Assembly: GCA_944391575.1 (NCBI GenBank) | Contig: CALXUC010000006.1 | Location: 1 to 56,641 of the forward strand | DNA length: 56,641 nt | Source: an uncultured Clostridia bacterium | GTDB lineage: Bacteria > Bacillota > Clostridia > TANB77 > CAG-508 | Direction of reading: 5' to 3' | Shown: positions 27,639 to 36,384 of the stretch, piece by piece | Layout: each line of letters begins with the position of its first letter | Numbering within the stretch: position 1 is the first letter of the stretch | Position numbers and translations under genes: made by a program | Notes under the pieces: generated by a model | What the model was told of the DNA's origin: nothing | Database searches by the model: none | What the model saw: the letters and a program-made list of their open reading frames with translations, nothing else

Positions 27639-27664
27639 TTAATGTATAAATATTGGCTTATTTC

Positions 27665-27693
27665 TTGACATTTACATAAAAATGAGGTAAAAT
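27665..27693 (+). promoter_or_regulatory. SigA-type promoter of the min operon
   Basis: TTGACA (27665-27670), 17 bases, TAAAAT (27688-27693), 66 bases before minD. Confidence 0.75.
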
Positions 27694-27758
27694 ATTTAAT
27701 GAAATTTATATTATCAAATGACTTAAAATGAAAGGTAGTTTATGAGGAGGATTATTTA

Positions 27759-28553
27759 ATGGGTGAAGTTATAGTTATAACCTCTGGTAAAGGTGGAGTC
27801 GGTAAAACTACTACAACAGCAAATTTAGGGTCTGCGTTAGCATTAGAAGGCAAGAAAGTTGTATTAGTTGATACTGATATAGGACTTAGAAACCTAGATG
27901 TTGTAATGGGCTTAGAAAATAGAATTGTTTATGATATAGTAGACGTTGTAGAAGAAAAATGTAAATTGAAACAAGCCTTAATAAAGGACAAGCGTTTTGA
28001 AGAGTTATTTTTATTACCAGCGGCGCAAACTAGAGATAAATCTGCAGTAAACGAAGAACAAATGAGAGATTTAACTAAAAAACTAAAAGAGGAATTTGAT
28101 TATATAATAATAGATTGCCCAGCAGGAATTGAACAAGGTTTTAAAAATGCTATTGCAGGAGCAGATAGAGCAATAGTTGTAACAACTGCTGAAATTTCAG
28201 CTATTAGAGATGCTGATAGAATTATTGGATTAGTTGAAGCAAGTGATATTAAAAATCCAGAATTAATAATTAATAGATTAAGACCAACTATGGTAAAACG
28301 TGGAGAAATGATGGATGTTGAAGATATAGTTGATTTGTTGTCTATTGATTTAATAGGCGTTGTACCTGATGATGAATATATAATAACATATACTAATAAA
28401 GGTGAACCAGTTATATCAAATAAAAAAGCACCTTCGGGTAAGGCTTATAGAGAAATTGCTAAAAGAATATTAGGGGAACAAATAGAGATAACAGTTCCTG
28501 GAAGAGAAAATGGAATTTTTACTAAGATAAAGAGGATATTTAGTAAAAATTAG
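27759..28553 (+). CDS. minD: Septum site-determining ATPase MinD
   Basis: 264 residues, the standard length, after GAGGAGG. The deviant Walker A SGKGGVGKTTTTANLG, LVDTDIGLRNLDVVMG and YIIIDCPAGIE define MinD. The C-terminus (ENGIFTKIKRIFSKN) is the amphipathic membrane-targeting helix. It binds the membrane in the ATP form, recruits MinC when present and is stimulated by MinE, placing the division site at midcell. minE follows by 12 bases. No minC is directly upstream. Confidence 0.97.
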   Translation: MGEVIVITSGKGGVGKTTTTANLGSALALEGKKVVLVDTDIGLRNLDVVMGLENRIVYDIVDVVEEKCKLKQALIKDKRFEELFLLPAAQTRDKSAVNEEQMRDLTKKLKEEFDYIIIDCPAGIEQGFKNAIAGADRAIVVTTAEISAIRDADRIIGLVEASDIKNPELIINRLRPTMVKRGEMMDVEDIVDLLSIDLIGVVPDDEYIITYTNKGEPVISNKKAPSGKAYREIAKRILGEQIEITVPGRENGIFTKIKRIFSKN

Positions 28554-28565
28554 TGGAGGGAGCTA

Positions 28566-28973
28566 ATGTTTGAAAAGATTATGAATTTGATAAAAAAAGT
28601 TTTTCGTTTAAATAATAAAGAAGATAGCTCAAAAGAAGCGGCGAAAGAAAGGTTACATTTAGTTTTAATACAAGATAGAGCAAGCGTATCTGCTGACTTT
28701 TTGGAAGTCATGAAACAAGAAATTATAGATGTTATTAAAAAATATATAGAAATAGATGAAAGCGCTATAGATGTTAGGTTAACCAATAACATAAATGAAG
28801 ATGGAAAAGGTAGTTCGCCAGCATTATATGCTAATTTTCCTATTACAAATGTTAAAACTAAAATTTTAAATGATGATGAAAAAGCTGCTTTAGAAATGGA
28901 TAAAAAAGAGGAAGCTAAGAATGTTGTAGAAAAAGATGTAGAAGAAAATGTGGAAAAAAGAAAAAGTAAATAG
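28566..28973 (+). CDS. minE: Cell division topological specificity factor MinE, with charged tail
   Basis: 135 residues against a usual 85-90. The MinE core is clear: AKERLHLVLIQDR, ADFLEVMKQEIIDVIKKYIEID, LTNNINEDG and ALYANFPI. The extra roughly 40 C-terminal residues are almost all Lys, Glu, Asp and Val. After the stop, a +1 reading stays open for about 15 more codons, but there is no CGG there and the tail is not conserved, so I do not call a frameshift. It drives MinD release from the membrane. Confidence 0.92.
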   Translation: MFEKIMNLIKKVFRLNNKEDSSKEAAKERLHLVLIQDRASVSADFLEVMKQEIIDVIKKYIEIDESAIDVRLTNNINEDGKGSSPALYANFPITNVKTKILNDDEKAALEMDKKEEAKNVVEKDVEENVEKRKSK

Positions 28974-29087
28974 TGAAAATGCTGTAAGTAATGTTGAAGA
29001 AAAAACTAAATTATAAAATGAGGCAGGGTTGAAAATAAGTATAGAGTTTTTCGATTATTAGTACCTTATTAAAGAAATGAGGAAATT

Positions 29088-30177
29088 ATGAATAAAAAAT
29101 TTCTTAAAAATATTGATTGGAGCATTTTAATATGTAGTGTTATCTTACTAGTAATAGGATTGATAGCACTTTTTTCTGCTAGTAGTAATGATGATTACGA
29201 AGAATTTATAAAACAATTAGTTTTTGTAGGTATATCTATACCTGTATTAATAATTACAATGGCTATAAATTATAAGACTTTTGTAAAGCTATCACCATTT
29301 TTATATATAATAATATTAGGGCTGCTAGTAGGTGTGCTGTTTACACCTGAAAGAAATGGAGCGACTAGTTGGTTTGAAATAGGTGGCTTTACTTTACAGC
29401 CATCTGAATTTGCTAAAATCGTAATTGTTATATTTTTTTCATATATGGTATATAATTTTCAGAAAAAGGGAAAAAACGAAATAAATAAAATTTGGAAATT
29501 AGGAATACTATTATTCCTTGTAGCAGTACCTATAGTATTAATAGTAATGCAGCCTGATTATGGTACGGCTATGGCGTTTATTGTTTCAGTTATATTAATT
29601 TTATATATAGCAGGTATTGATAAAAAATATATTATAACTTGTATATTATTAGTTGTTATTTTACTTCCAATAATGTATTTCTTTGTATTACCTGACCATG
29701 CAAAATCAAGAATAGAAGTCTTTTTAGATCCATATTCAGACCCTAGAGGGGCGGGATATAATATTATACAATCTAAACTTGCAATAGGAGCTGGAGAATT
29801 ATTTGGAATGGGACTTTTAAATGGTAATCAAACTCAACTACGGTTATTTATATCCTAAAACTACTGATTTTATATTTGCTGTAGTTAGTGAAGAGATGGG
29901 ATTTATTATAGCATCTATTGTAATTATTGCGTATGTGTATATTTTACTTAGAATGATTAAAATTGCAAAAGAAACTAAAGATCCGATTGGCTCATATATA
30001 GTAATGGGTGTAATAGGAATATTCTTTTTTCATATGGTACAGAATATTGGTATGACAATGGGATTATTGCCTATAACAGGCGTACCTTTACTGCTATTAA
30101 GTTATGGCGGTAGCTCACTACTAACTAGCGTGATTTTAATAGGATTAGTTTTAAATATAGGAGCAAGAAAGTCTTAA
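29088..30177 (+). CDS. rodA: RodA-like SEDS peptidoglycan polymerase; +1 frameshift at CGG 29841
   Basis: In the zero frame the protein stops at 29858, and the remaining third continues in the +1 frame. Skipping the C of CGG 29841 restores [20 protein letters not shown], the signature of the RodA/FtsW/SpoVE family, giving 362 residues with about ten membrane segments. Other marks are [45 protein letters not shown] and a C-terminal [16 protein letters not shown]. The protein polymerises lipid II glycan strands for cell elongation, so a genuine pseudogene is unlikely unless a second copy exists. It follows minDE, a usual Clostridia order. Confidence 0.85.
29841..29843 (+). other. CGG +1 frameshift site 2 (rodA)
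   Basis: The zero frame reads CAA CTA CGG TTA TTT ATA TCC TAA. Skipping C gives CAA CTA GGT TAT TTA TAT CCT AAA ACT ACT GAT, that is Q-L-G-Y-L then TDF, as conserved in RodA/FtsW proteins. The preceding codon is CTA. Confidence 0.85.
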
Positions 30178-30212
30178 CATCTTTAAAAATTAGTAAGGTT
30201 TAGAATTTATTT

Positions 30213-30405
30213 ATATAAGTTTAGTATACATTTATTTTAAATAAAAGCGAATGTGCAGTAAAAAAATATTAGAAACTCTTAAGCTTAGTTACGGAAAGAG
30301 TTCGCGCGAGCGGAAGGGTGCCGTAAATAAGATTTAGAGTTTCTATATTTTTTTACAAGCCGAGCAATTTTATTTAAAATAAATGTATACTAAACTTTAT
30401 ATAAT
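30213..30405. repeat. Large imperfect palindrome (about 190 bp), MITE-like or structured RNA
   Basis: The left arm AGTTTAGTATACATTTATTT and following TAAATAAAA are the exact complement of the right arm that ends at about 30397. An inner arm TAGAAACTCT pairs with AGAGTTTCTA. The centre AGTTCGCGCGAGCGGAAGGG is GC-rich. The whole fills the gap between the convergent rodA and M23 peptidase genes. It shares no sequence with the other palindromic family here. Confidence 0.8.
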
Positions 30406-30408
30406 TTA

Positions 30409-31435
30409 TTAATCCCTTTCATTAATTATATCATTTTTACTATAGTATTCCTTAGCCTCTTTATCATAATAAACAGCCGAAGTATTTTGTCTTAGAAAAT
30501 TTACAAGATGGTACACATCAATCCATATTTGGTTTGTACCATCTTTTTGTACAGGATCAAATATAATTTGTAGTCCAAGATGTAAATGCGGTACATTTAT
30601 GTTATTTACATTTTCTTTAGTACTATATCCAGTCATACCTAAATATCCTATTACATCACCAGCAGTAACTATAGAACCTTCTACAATTTCTGAATTATAT
30701 GGGTGGTCTTTTCGCAAGTGTGCATAATAATAATACCTTAGTCCATCGAAGCTTCTTATGCCAATTCGCCATCCGCCATATTGGTTCCAGCCACAAGCTT
30801 CAACATATCCAGATTCTATAGCTATTATTGGTGTTCCAATGCTTCCCATTAAATCATTACCTAAATGGACTCTTTTATACCCATAACTTCTTGAGTTGCC
30901 AAAATCATCATAATGGCTATAGCTATAACCTCCAGCTATTGGAGAGAATACTTTTAAGCCATATTTTTTTTCGTATAGATTAGTTTCAGCATTTTTTATT
31001 TCATATGTACCAATAAAACCTCCAAGTATTGCGTTGTAGCTTTCTAAATAATAATCATAATTAGCCATATTTTGAGATAATTCTTCCATTGTCTTTCCGG
31101 CTATTTAATTCTTCTATAAGTTTATTCAAATCAGCTTTTTTATAAGAGTCTAAATTACCATAATATTTAGAAGATAAGTATGCTAAAAGTTCAATCCAAT
31201 TATATTTTACATCATAATTTTCATTATGCGATTGTATATCTAATTTTGAGGTGTCTGATAATATTTGCTCTGTTGCGTTAAAATCTATCCATTTTATGTA
31301 ATCATCATCTTTATTAGAAGATTCGTCATCTGCAAATACTGTTTGATATAGAAGTATTAATAAAAAGATTACTAATAAAATGGATATGAAAAATATAATA
31401 TAAATTTTTTTTAATTTTATCGTTTTAAAAAACAT
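30409..31435 (-). CDS. Membrane-anchored M23 (LytM-type) peptidase; +1 frameshift at CGG 31099
   Basis: Two abutting frames form one protein of 341 residues if the C of CGG 31099 is skipped: IEELNS then GKTMEELSQNM. Domains: a membrane segment (about 12-34), a helical region WIELLAYLSSKYYG with EELNSGKTMEEL and YYLESYNAILGGFIG, and a C-terminal M23 metallopeptidase with VHLGNDLMG (His and Asp ligands), YYYAHL and PHLHLG. It cuts peptide bridges of peptidoglycan, or acts as an endopeptidase-like regulator. On its strand, a hairpin AAATACAC/GTGTATTT overlaps the ribosome site GAGGTG. It lies convergent with rodA. Confidence 0.82.
31097..31099 (-). other. CGG +1 frameshift site 3 (M23 peptidase)
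   Basis: Minus strand: AAT AGC CGG AAA GAC AAT in the zero frame runs to a stop at 31061. Skipping C gives AAT AGC GGA AAG ACA ATG GAA GAA and joins the M23 frame. The preceding codon is AGC. Confidence 0.75.
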
Positions 31436-31473
31436 AAATACACCTCATTTAAGTGTATTTTTGTTTTTCTAAT

Positions 31474-32193
31474 TTATTCTAATTTTTTAGATATTGAGTT
31501 GATTACCATTTTAGCTGTGGGCTTTATATTATCTGGTATTTTTAAGTATTTTTTTATAATATTTTTATTCATGTTTTTACATGCTGCATCTGTTGCTGTA
31601 ATAATATTTGTTTTAATATTATTTAAACTTTTGTTGTATATTTGAGAGACTTTAGGATATACGTTTTTGCTTAAATTTTCAGAATCATATTTGAATTTAG
31701 CAATAAGAAGTACACTTTCTGCTATGTAATGAGTACCATTATGTGATAAATTGTATCCTATATTTTGCAATTCGTTAATTATTTTTGTTTTGACAGTAGA
31801 AGTGTTTTCTTCATCTTTTTTTGTAGCAATTATCTTTTTTAAAGAATTAATTATTACATAAATTGGCTCAGTATTTAAAATTGCATCAAAAGTTAAATCA
31901 TTCGTTTTTAATGTTTCTAACGAATCCTTATTATTTGTTAAAAATATAATAGATTTGTAATATTTACTTTTAGCATGTTCAGGTAACTTTTTTAGAATTT
32001 TTTCTTCATTATAGTTACTAAGCGCGCAATCTATTAGTATTATATCATAATGATATTGTGCTGTTGCAGATATTACTTCTTTAAGACTTTTGGCTAAATA
32101 TGATACACGTATATCTGGTACGTATTGTGAAATATAATTTAATAAATCTTGTAAATTTTGTAGATTTTTATTTGCTATAAGTAAATTTAACAT
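31474..32193 (-). CDS. Spo0A-like regulator with degenerate receiver
   Basis: 239 residues; AGGGGGG precedes the start on its strand. Residues 1-110 have a CheY-like layout (LNLLIANKN, then DIILIDCALSN), but the acidic pair near the N-terminus is replaced by Ala-Asn-Lys-Asn and the conserved Lys near the end is missing. The C-terminal half (INELQNIGYNLSHNGTHYI, then VYPKVSQIYNKSLNNIKTNI) follows the Spo0A DNA-binding domain pattern. A phosphorylation-independent sporulation or envelope regulator is likely. It sits just upstream of the M23 gene and may be cotranscribed with it. Confidence 0.65.
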   Translation of the reverse strand: MLNLLIANKNLQNLQDLLNYISQYVPDIRVSYLAKSLKEVISATAQYHYDIILIDCALSNYNEEKILKKLPEHAKSKYYKSIIFLTNNKDSLETLKTNDLTFDAILNTEPIYVIINSLKKIIATKKDEENTSTVKTKIINELQNIGYNLSHNGTHYIAESVLLIAKFKYDSENLSKNVYPKVSQIYNKSLNNIKTNIITATDAACKNMNKNIIKKYLKIPDNIKPTAKMVINSISKKLE

Positions 32194-32348
32194 ATTTCCC
32201 CCCTATAATATATTTTTTTGCATTTTTTTCTATCTATTATATAAGATACAAGTTTATGCAAAAAAGGTTGCATAAATTTAAAAATTTTTTAAAAAATTTA
32301 TAAAAAGTATAAAAATGAGCATAATAATTGTAATATTGAAAAAATGTA

Positions 32349-32377
32349 TTGACTTTAAATTGACAGTATGATATAAA
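32349..32377 (+). promoter_or_regulatory. SigA-type promoter
   Basis: TTGACT (32349-32354), 17 bases, TATAAA (32372-32377), 46 bases before the lipoprotein start. Confidence 0.6.
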
Positions 32378-32423
32378 TATTTATGGTAATGAAAGATTTA
32401 ATTGTGGAAAGGAGGGAATTTTA

Positions 32424-33284
32424 ATGAACAAGGGAGTAAGAAGTTTTGTTGCAATTATTTTAGTATTAAGTATGTTGTTAGTAATTTTAACTGGTTGCGG
32501 TAATAATGATAATGTTGCAGAACTAGATATGGAGAAAATTAAAACAAATTTAGAAAATTTAAAAGGAGAAGGTTTTGATATCTTTACTGCTGAAAGCAAT
32601 GTAATGAGTTCAGGGGTAGCTAATTTTGATATGTTAGAAACTTTATATGATTTTGATTTTAAAGAATTTGGAATTAATCCAGATAATATATCAGAATATC
32701 GTTTCAATATGGATAGATTAAATAAAGATTTATGGATTGTGTTTTTACCAGTTGAAGGTATGGAAGATACTGTAAAAACTGAGACAGATGCATATATTCA
32801 AACATTAATTTCTGAAGAAACAGATGCTACTATAAAACAAAAATTAGAAAATTATTCTTTTGAAGAAATTGAAGGTTATTTAGTTTGGGTAGTTTCTGAG
32901 GATAATGCTAGAATTTTAGAGTTAACTAGAAATGCTAAAGCTAATATATTACCAATGATGATGGATATTACATCAGATATGTTACAAGATAGCATCGGTT
33001 TAGATCCAGCTTCTGTTACAGAATTTGCTATTAAAACACCAGCTCTAATAACATCATCTACAACATATATGGTTGTAAAACCTGCAGATGGTAAGAAAAA
33101 TGAAGTTAAGACAGCTTTAGATAATTATATGGTGGCTTTAGAAGAACAATGGTCAACATATTTACCAGAACAATATGAATTAGTTAGAAATCGTTTATAT
33201 ACAGAATATGGAGATTATTTAATCTATATTGTTTCTGAAAATAATGACCTTATTTATGATACAATAATAAGCTCAACAAAGTAA
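32424..33284 (+). CDS. Lipoprotein with two DUF4358-like repeats
   Basis: 286 residues after AAAGGAGGG. The signal sequence ends in the lipobox LTGC at about 24. Two similar halves follow: FDIFTAESNVMSSGVAN with NKDLWIVFLP, and LPMMMDITSDMLQDSIGLD with TYMVVKPADG. Each ends with YLVWVVSEDN or YLIYIVSENND. This is the DUF4358 pattern. Such lipoproteins often neighbour MBOAT acyltransferase and DHHW genes, as here. A role in extracellular acylation is inference from context. Confidence 0.8.
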   Translation: MNKGVRSFVAIILVLSMLLVILTGCGNNDNVAELDMEKIKTNLENLKGEGFDIFTAESNVMSSGVANFDMLETLYDFDFKEFGINPDNISEYRFNMDRLNKDLWIVFLPVEGMEDTVKTETDAYIQTLISEETDATIKQKLENYSFEEIEGYLVWVVSEDNARILELTRNAKANILPMMMDITSDMLQDSIGLDPASVTEFAIKTPALITSSTTYMVVKPADGKKNEVKTALDNYMVALEEQWSTYLPEQYELVRNRLYTEYGDYLIYIVSENNDLIYDTIISSTK

Positions 33285-33392
33285 GATAATAAGATAATTA
33301 GTGAATAATGTATAGTTGATTGATTTAGGATAGATAGTTAATTGAAAGGATAGTTATTTGATGTATTAATATATTTATATATGATTTTAAAG

Positions 33393-33436
33393 AGGCAAAG
33401 CGAGGCGTAATAACCTCTGTTTTGCTTTTCTTTTTG
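33393..33436 (+). terminator. Rho-independent terminator
   Basis: GCAAA and GAGG pair with CCTC and TTTTGC around an eight-base loop, followed by TTTTCTTTTT. It separates the lipoprotein gene from the acyltransferase pair. Confidence 0.65.
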
Positions 33437-33468
33437 AGTAGATAAAATGCGTATGGAGGAGTTTACAA

Positions 33469-34863
33469 ATGGTATTTAGTAGCATACCGTTCTTATTTTT
33501 CTTTTTTCCTATATTTTTATTGCTATATTATATATCTCCATTTAAAATAAAAAATTTGATTTTATTAATTTTTAGTCTTATTTTTTATGCATGGGGAGAG
33601 CCAGTATATATAGTTTTAATGATTTTTTCATCTGTTGTTGACTATACAAATGGAAGGTTAATTGAAAAATATCGTGATAATAAAGTACTTAAAAGAACTT
33701 TTATGGTAGGTTCTGTAATTATAAATCTTGCGTTATTAGGATTTTTTAAGTATAGTGATTTTTTAATTGAAAATATTAATAATTTATTTAATTTATCTAT
33801 ACCATTGTTAGAATTAGGATTACCAATAGGAATAAGTTTTTATACTTTCCAAACTATGAGCTATAGTATAGATGTTTATAGAGGCGATGTAAAAGCAGAG
33901 CATAATTTCTTGAACTTTATGACGTATGTTTCTATGTTCCCACAACTTATAGCTGGACCAATAGTAAGGTATCAAACTGTTAGTGAAGAACTTTCAAAAA
34001 GAGAGATTACTTTTAGCAAATTTACAAGTGGTTTTGTAAGATTTTTGCAAGGATTATTTAAAAAAGTTTTAATTGCTAATAATGTTGGATATGTGTGGTC
34101 TGTAATTTCAGGAGATGCTTCCGAAATTTCTTTACTTACAGCGTGGTTAGGTTTATTTATGTTCGCATTCCAGATATATTTTGACTTTTCAGGGTATAGT
34201 GATATGGCAATAGGTATGGGAAAAATGTTAGGATTTACGTATTTAGAAAACTTTAATTATCCTTATATTTCAAAAAGTATCACAGAGTTCTGGAGAAGAT
34301 GGCATATTAGTTTATCTACTTGGTTTAAGGATTACGTTTATATACCATTAGGCGGTAGTAGATGCAAGAAAATTATAAATATTAGGAATATTTTAATTGT
34401 ATGGATGCTAACGGGAATATGGCACGGAGCAGCTTGGAACTTCTTGCTCTGGGGATTATACTTTGGTATTTTGCTTATACTAGAAAAATTTGTATTAAAA
34501 AGATTTTTAGAAAAATTGCCTAGCTTTTTAAAACATGTATATGCAATATTTCTCATATTGGTAGGTTGGTTGATATTTGCATTTGATGATATGTCTTTAT
34601 TAAAAGAATATGCGTTGAAATTATTTGCAAATCCATTTATAATAGATGCACAATTTATGCAATACTTTACAAATTATTTTGTAATTATAGCAGTTGCAAT
34701 AATATTCTCAATGCCGATTTATCCATATGTTAAAGAGAAATTTAAATTTAATAATATTATAATTCAAATTTTGATATTTGCAATTTACATTGTATTGTTT
34801 ATGGTTGTTACGGCTATGCTTGTTAGTGATACGTATAATCCGTTTTTATACTTTAGATTTTAA
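33469..34863 (+). CDS. MBOAT-family membrane O-acyltransferase (DltB/AlgI-like)
   Basis: 464 residues after GGAGG, with about ten or more membrane segments. Family marks are the N-terminal FSSIPFLFFFFPIFLLLYY, FPQLIAGPIVRY, DFSGYSDMAIGMGKMLGF, FWRRWHISLSTWFKDYVYIP, and the catalytic His region LTGIWHGAAWNFLLWG. It moves an acyl group across the membrane to an extracellular polymer. The downstream DHHW protein is the usual partner, so the pair probably O-acetylates a surface glycan. Confidence 0.93.
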   Translation: MVFSSIPFLFFFFPIFLLLYYISPFKIKNLILLIFSLIFYAWGEPVYIVLMIFSSVVDYTNGRLIEKYRDNKVLKRTFMVGSVIINLALLGFFKYSDFLIENINNLFNLSIPLLELGLPIGISFYTFQTMSYSIDVYRGDVKAEHNFLNFMTYVSMFPQLIAGPIVRYQTVSEELSKREITFSKFTSGFVRFLQGLFKKVLIANNVGYVWSVISGDASEISLLTAWLGLFMFAFQIYFDFSGYSDMAIGMGKMLGFTYLENFNYPYISKSITEFWRRWHISLSTWFKDYVYIPLGGSRCKKIINIRNILIVWMLTGIWHGAAWNFLLWGLYFGILLILEKFVLKRFLEKLPSFLKHVYAIFLILVGWLIFAFDDMSLLKEYALKLFANPFIIDAQFMQYFTNYFVIIAVAIIFSMPIYPYVKEKFKFNNIIIQILIFAIYIVLFMVVTAMLVSDTYNPFLYFRF

Positions 34864-34915
34864 TGTAATATCTATTTGTATAATAAGTTTTTAAATATAA
34901 AAGAAAGGAGCATTA

Positions 34916-36043
34916 ATGAAAAGTAGTAAAAATATAGTTGTTGTACTTATTGCTGTTATAGTAAGCATAATAATAATTACATTAACATTATTATTTATAG
35001 TTTTAGATAAAAAAGAATTTTCGGATACTGAAAATAGATATTTACAAAAATTTCCAGAATTTTCATTTGAAAGTTTAGAATCTGGAGAATATATTCGAAA
35101 ATTGGAAACGTATTTAACTGATCATTTCCCTTTTAGAAATGAATTTATGTTTTTAAAAACTAGTGTTTTAAAAGGAATCGGTCAAACTAAAATTTCTGAT
35201 TTGTATTTAGGCGAAGATGGCTATTTATTAGAAGGGTATATGGTAACACCAGAAAGTACAACAATACCAATAGATGTTTTAAATAGATTTAATGATAACT
35301 TACCTGAAAATACAAATATGAGTTTAATGCTTGTTCCTACAAGTGTTGAAATTTATAGTGAAAAATTGCCAAAGTATGCTACAAATACTAGTCAAAAAGA
35401 TGTGATAGATTACGTTTATAAGAATATTAATTTTGATGGAATTAATGTTTATGATTATTTAGAAAAAGAAAGTACAACAATAGATTTATATTATAAAACA
35501 GACCATCACTGGAATACTTTTGGCGCATATTTAGGCTATGTAGCGTATATGAATTATTTAGGAATAGACGATTTAGAAAGACCAGAATTTGAAAAAATAA
35601 CAGACGAATTTTATGGTACTTTTTACTCTAAATTAATAGATAATTCTTTAGAAAAAGAAAGTATGTATAAATTAAAAGATGATGATGTAGAATATGTTAT
35701 GAAAGATGTAGCTACAGATACAGTTACAAATACCATATATGAAGAAAAATGGTTAAAGGAAAAGGATAAATACTCATACTTTTTAGGGCAAAATAAAGCA
35801 TTATTGGAAATTCAAAATATGAGTAATGAGAACGGCAAGAAAATATTAATAGTAAAAGACAGTTATGCAAATGCAATGATACCTTTTATAGCTAAAGATT
35901 ATGAATATACTTACGTAATAGACCCAAGGCTTTATAGATTAGATGTTAGCGATTACGTGAAAGAAAATGATATAGAAGAAGTTTTATTAGTGTATAATGT
36001 TAAAACTGTGGAAACAGATTTGGGAATAAGGAATTTGAGATAG
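34916..36043 (+). CDS. DHHW-family (AlgJ/SGNH-like) secreted protein
   Basis: 375 residues after AAAGGAG. An N-terminal membrane anchor (about 6-30) precedes SDTENRYLQKFPEFSFES and DHFPFRNEFMFLKT, family hallmarks. The catalytic dyad region is TDHHWNTFGAY, and a later KDSYANAMIPF supplies the likely Ser. It should complete acyl transfer outside the membrane from the MBOAT protein 52 bases upstream. The zero-frame ending VETDLGIRNLR is complete. Confidence 0.88.
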   Translation: MKSSKNIVVVLIAVIVSIIIITLTLLFIVLDKKEFSDTENRYLQKFPEFSFESLESGEYIRKLETYLTDHFPFRNEFMFLKTSVLKGIGQTKISDLYLGEDGYLLEGYMVTPESTTIPIDVLNRFNDNLPENTNMSLMLVPTSVEIYSEKLPKYATNTSQKDVIDYVYKNINFDGINVYDYLEKESTTIDLYYKTDHHWNTFGAYLGYVAYMNYLGIDDLERPEFEKITDEFYGTFYSKLIDNSLEKESMYKLKDDDVEYVMKDVATDTVTNTIYEEKWLKEKDKYSYFLGQNKALLEIQNMSNENGKKILIVKDSYANAMIPFIAKDYEYTYVIDPRLYRLDVSDYVKENDIEEVLLVYNVKTVETDLGIRNLR

Positions 36044-36126
36044 TGCACATTACTTATATGTAGTTTTTAAAATATGTATAGTTTTTTAATTTTGAAATAT
36101 ACTATTAACAAAAAATGTGTATTTAC

Positions 36127-36267
36127 GTTACAATTCAGTAGGCATTTAAATAAAAGCTTGATATATAGCTATTTGCAAGTCAAGACCCGGATTGTGGCAC
36201 CCTAGCTATGTTTTGACTAAAAATAGCTATATATCAAGCTTTTAGCAAGTATATCCTAAATTGTAAC
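36127..36267. repeat. Palindromic repeat copy E (full)
   Basis: 141 bp. It begins GTTACAATTCAG and ends AAATTGTAAC. Arms AAAGCTTGATATATAGCTAT and ATAGCTATATATCAAGCTTT are complementary. Inner GTCAAGAC pairs with GTTTTGAC, and the core is CCGGATTGTGGCACCCTAGC. It is flanked by the direct repeat AAAAATGTGTATTTAC (36111-36126 and 36270-36285). Confidence 0.9.
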
Positions 36268-36305
36268 CCAAAAATGTGTATTTACACAAAAAAAGTAAAA
36301 AACAA

Positions 36306-36334
36306 TTGACTTATTTAAATTTTTAAGTTATACT
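36306..36334 (+). promoter_or_regulatory. SigA-type promoter of the AAA/DUF4143 gene
   Basis: TTGACT (36306-36311), 17 bases, TATACT (36329-36334). The transcribed leader then carries GTGTGTGTGAACAC, a short imperfect inverted repeat that might be an operator. Confidence 0.7.
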
Positions 36335-36384
36335 ATTAACAAAAAGTGTGTGTGAACACAAAAAAAGTAAACGGAGGATATAAA

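Noticed and set aside
28960-29015. Possible sixth frameshift after minE, because the +1 frame stays open past the stop
   Set aside because: There is no CGG, the tail is low-complexity Lys/Glu sequence and no conserved MinE part lies after the stop, so no evidence of a break.
29088-30177. rodA, the M23 gene and the hydrolase as ordinary pseudogenes or assembly errors
   Set aside because: Random indels would not always be a C directly before a GGN glycine codon in an AT-rich genome, and the rest of each gene is undamaged. It cannot be excluded without reads, so it is listed as the main refutation test.
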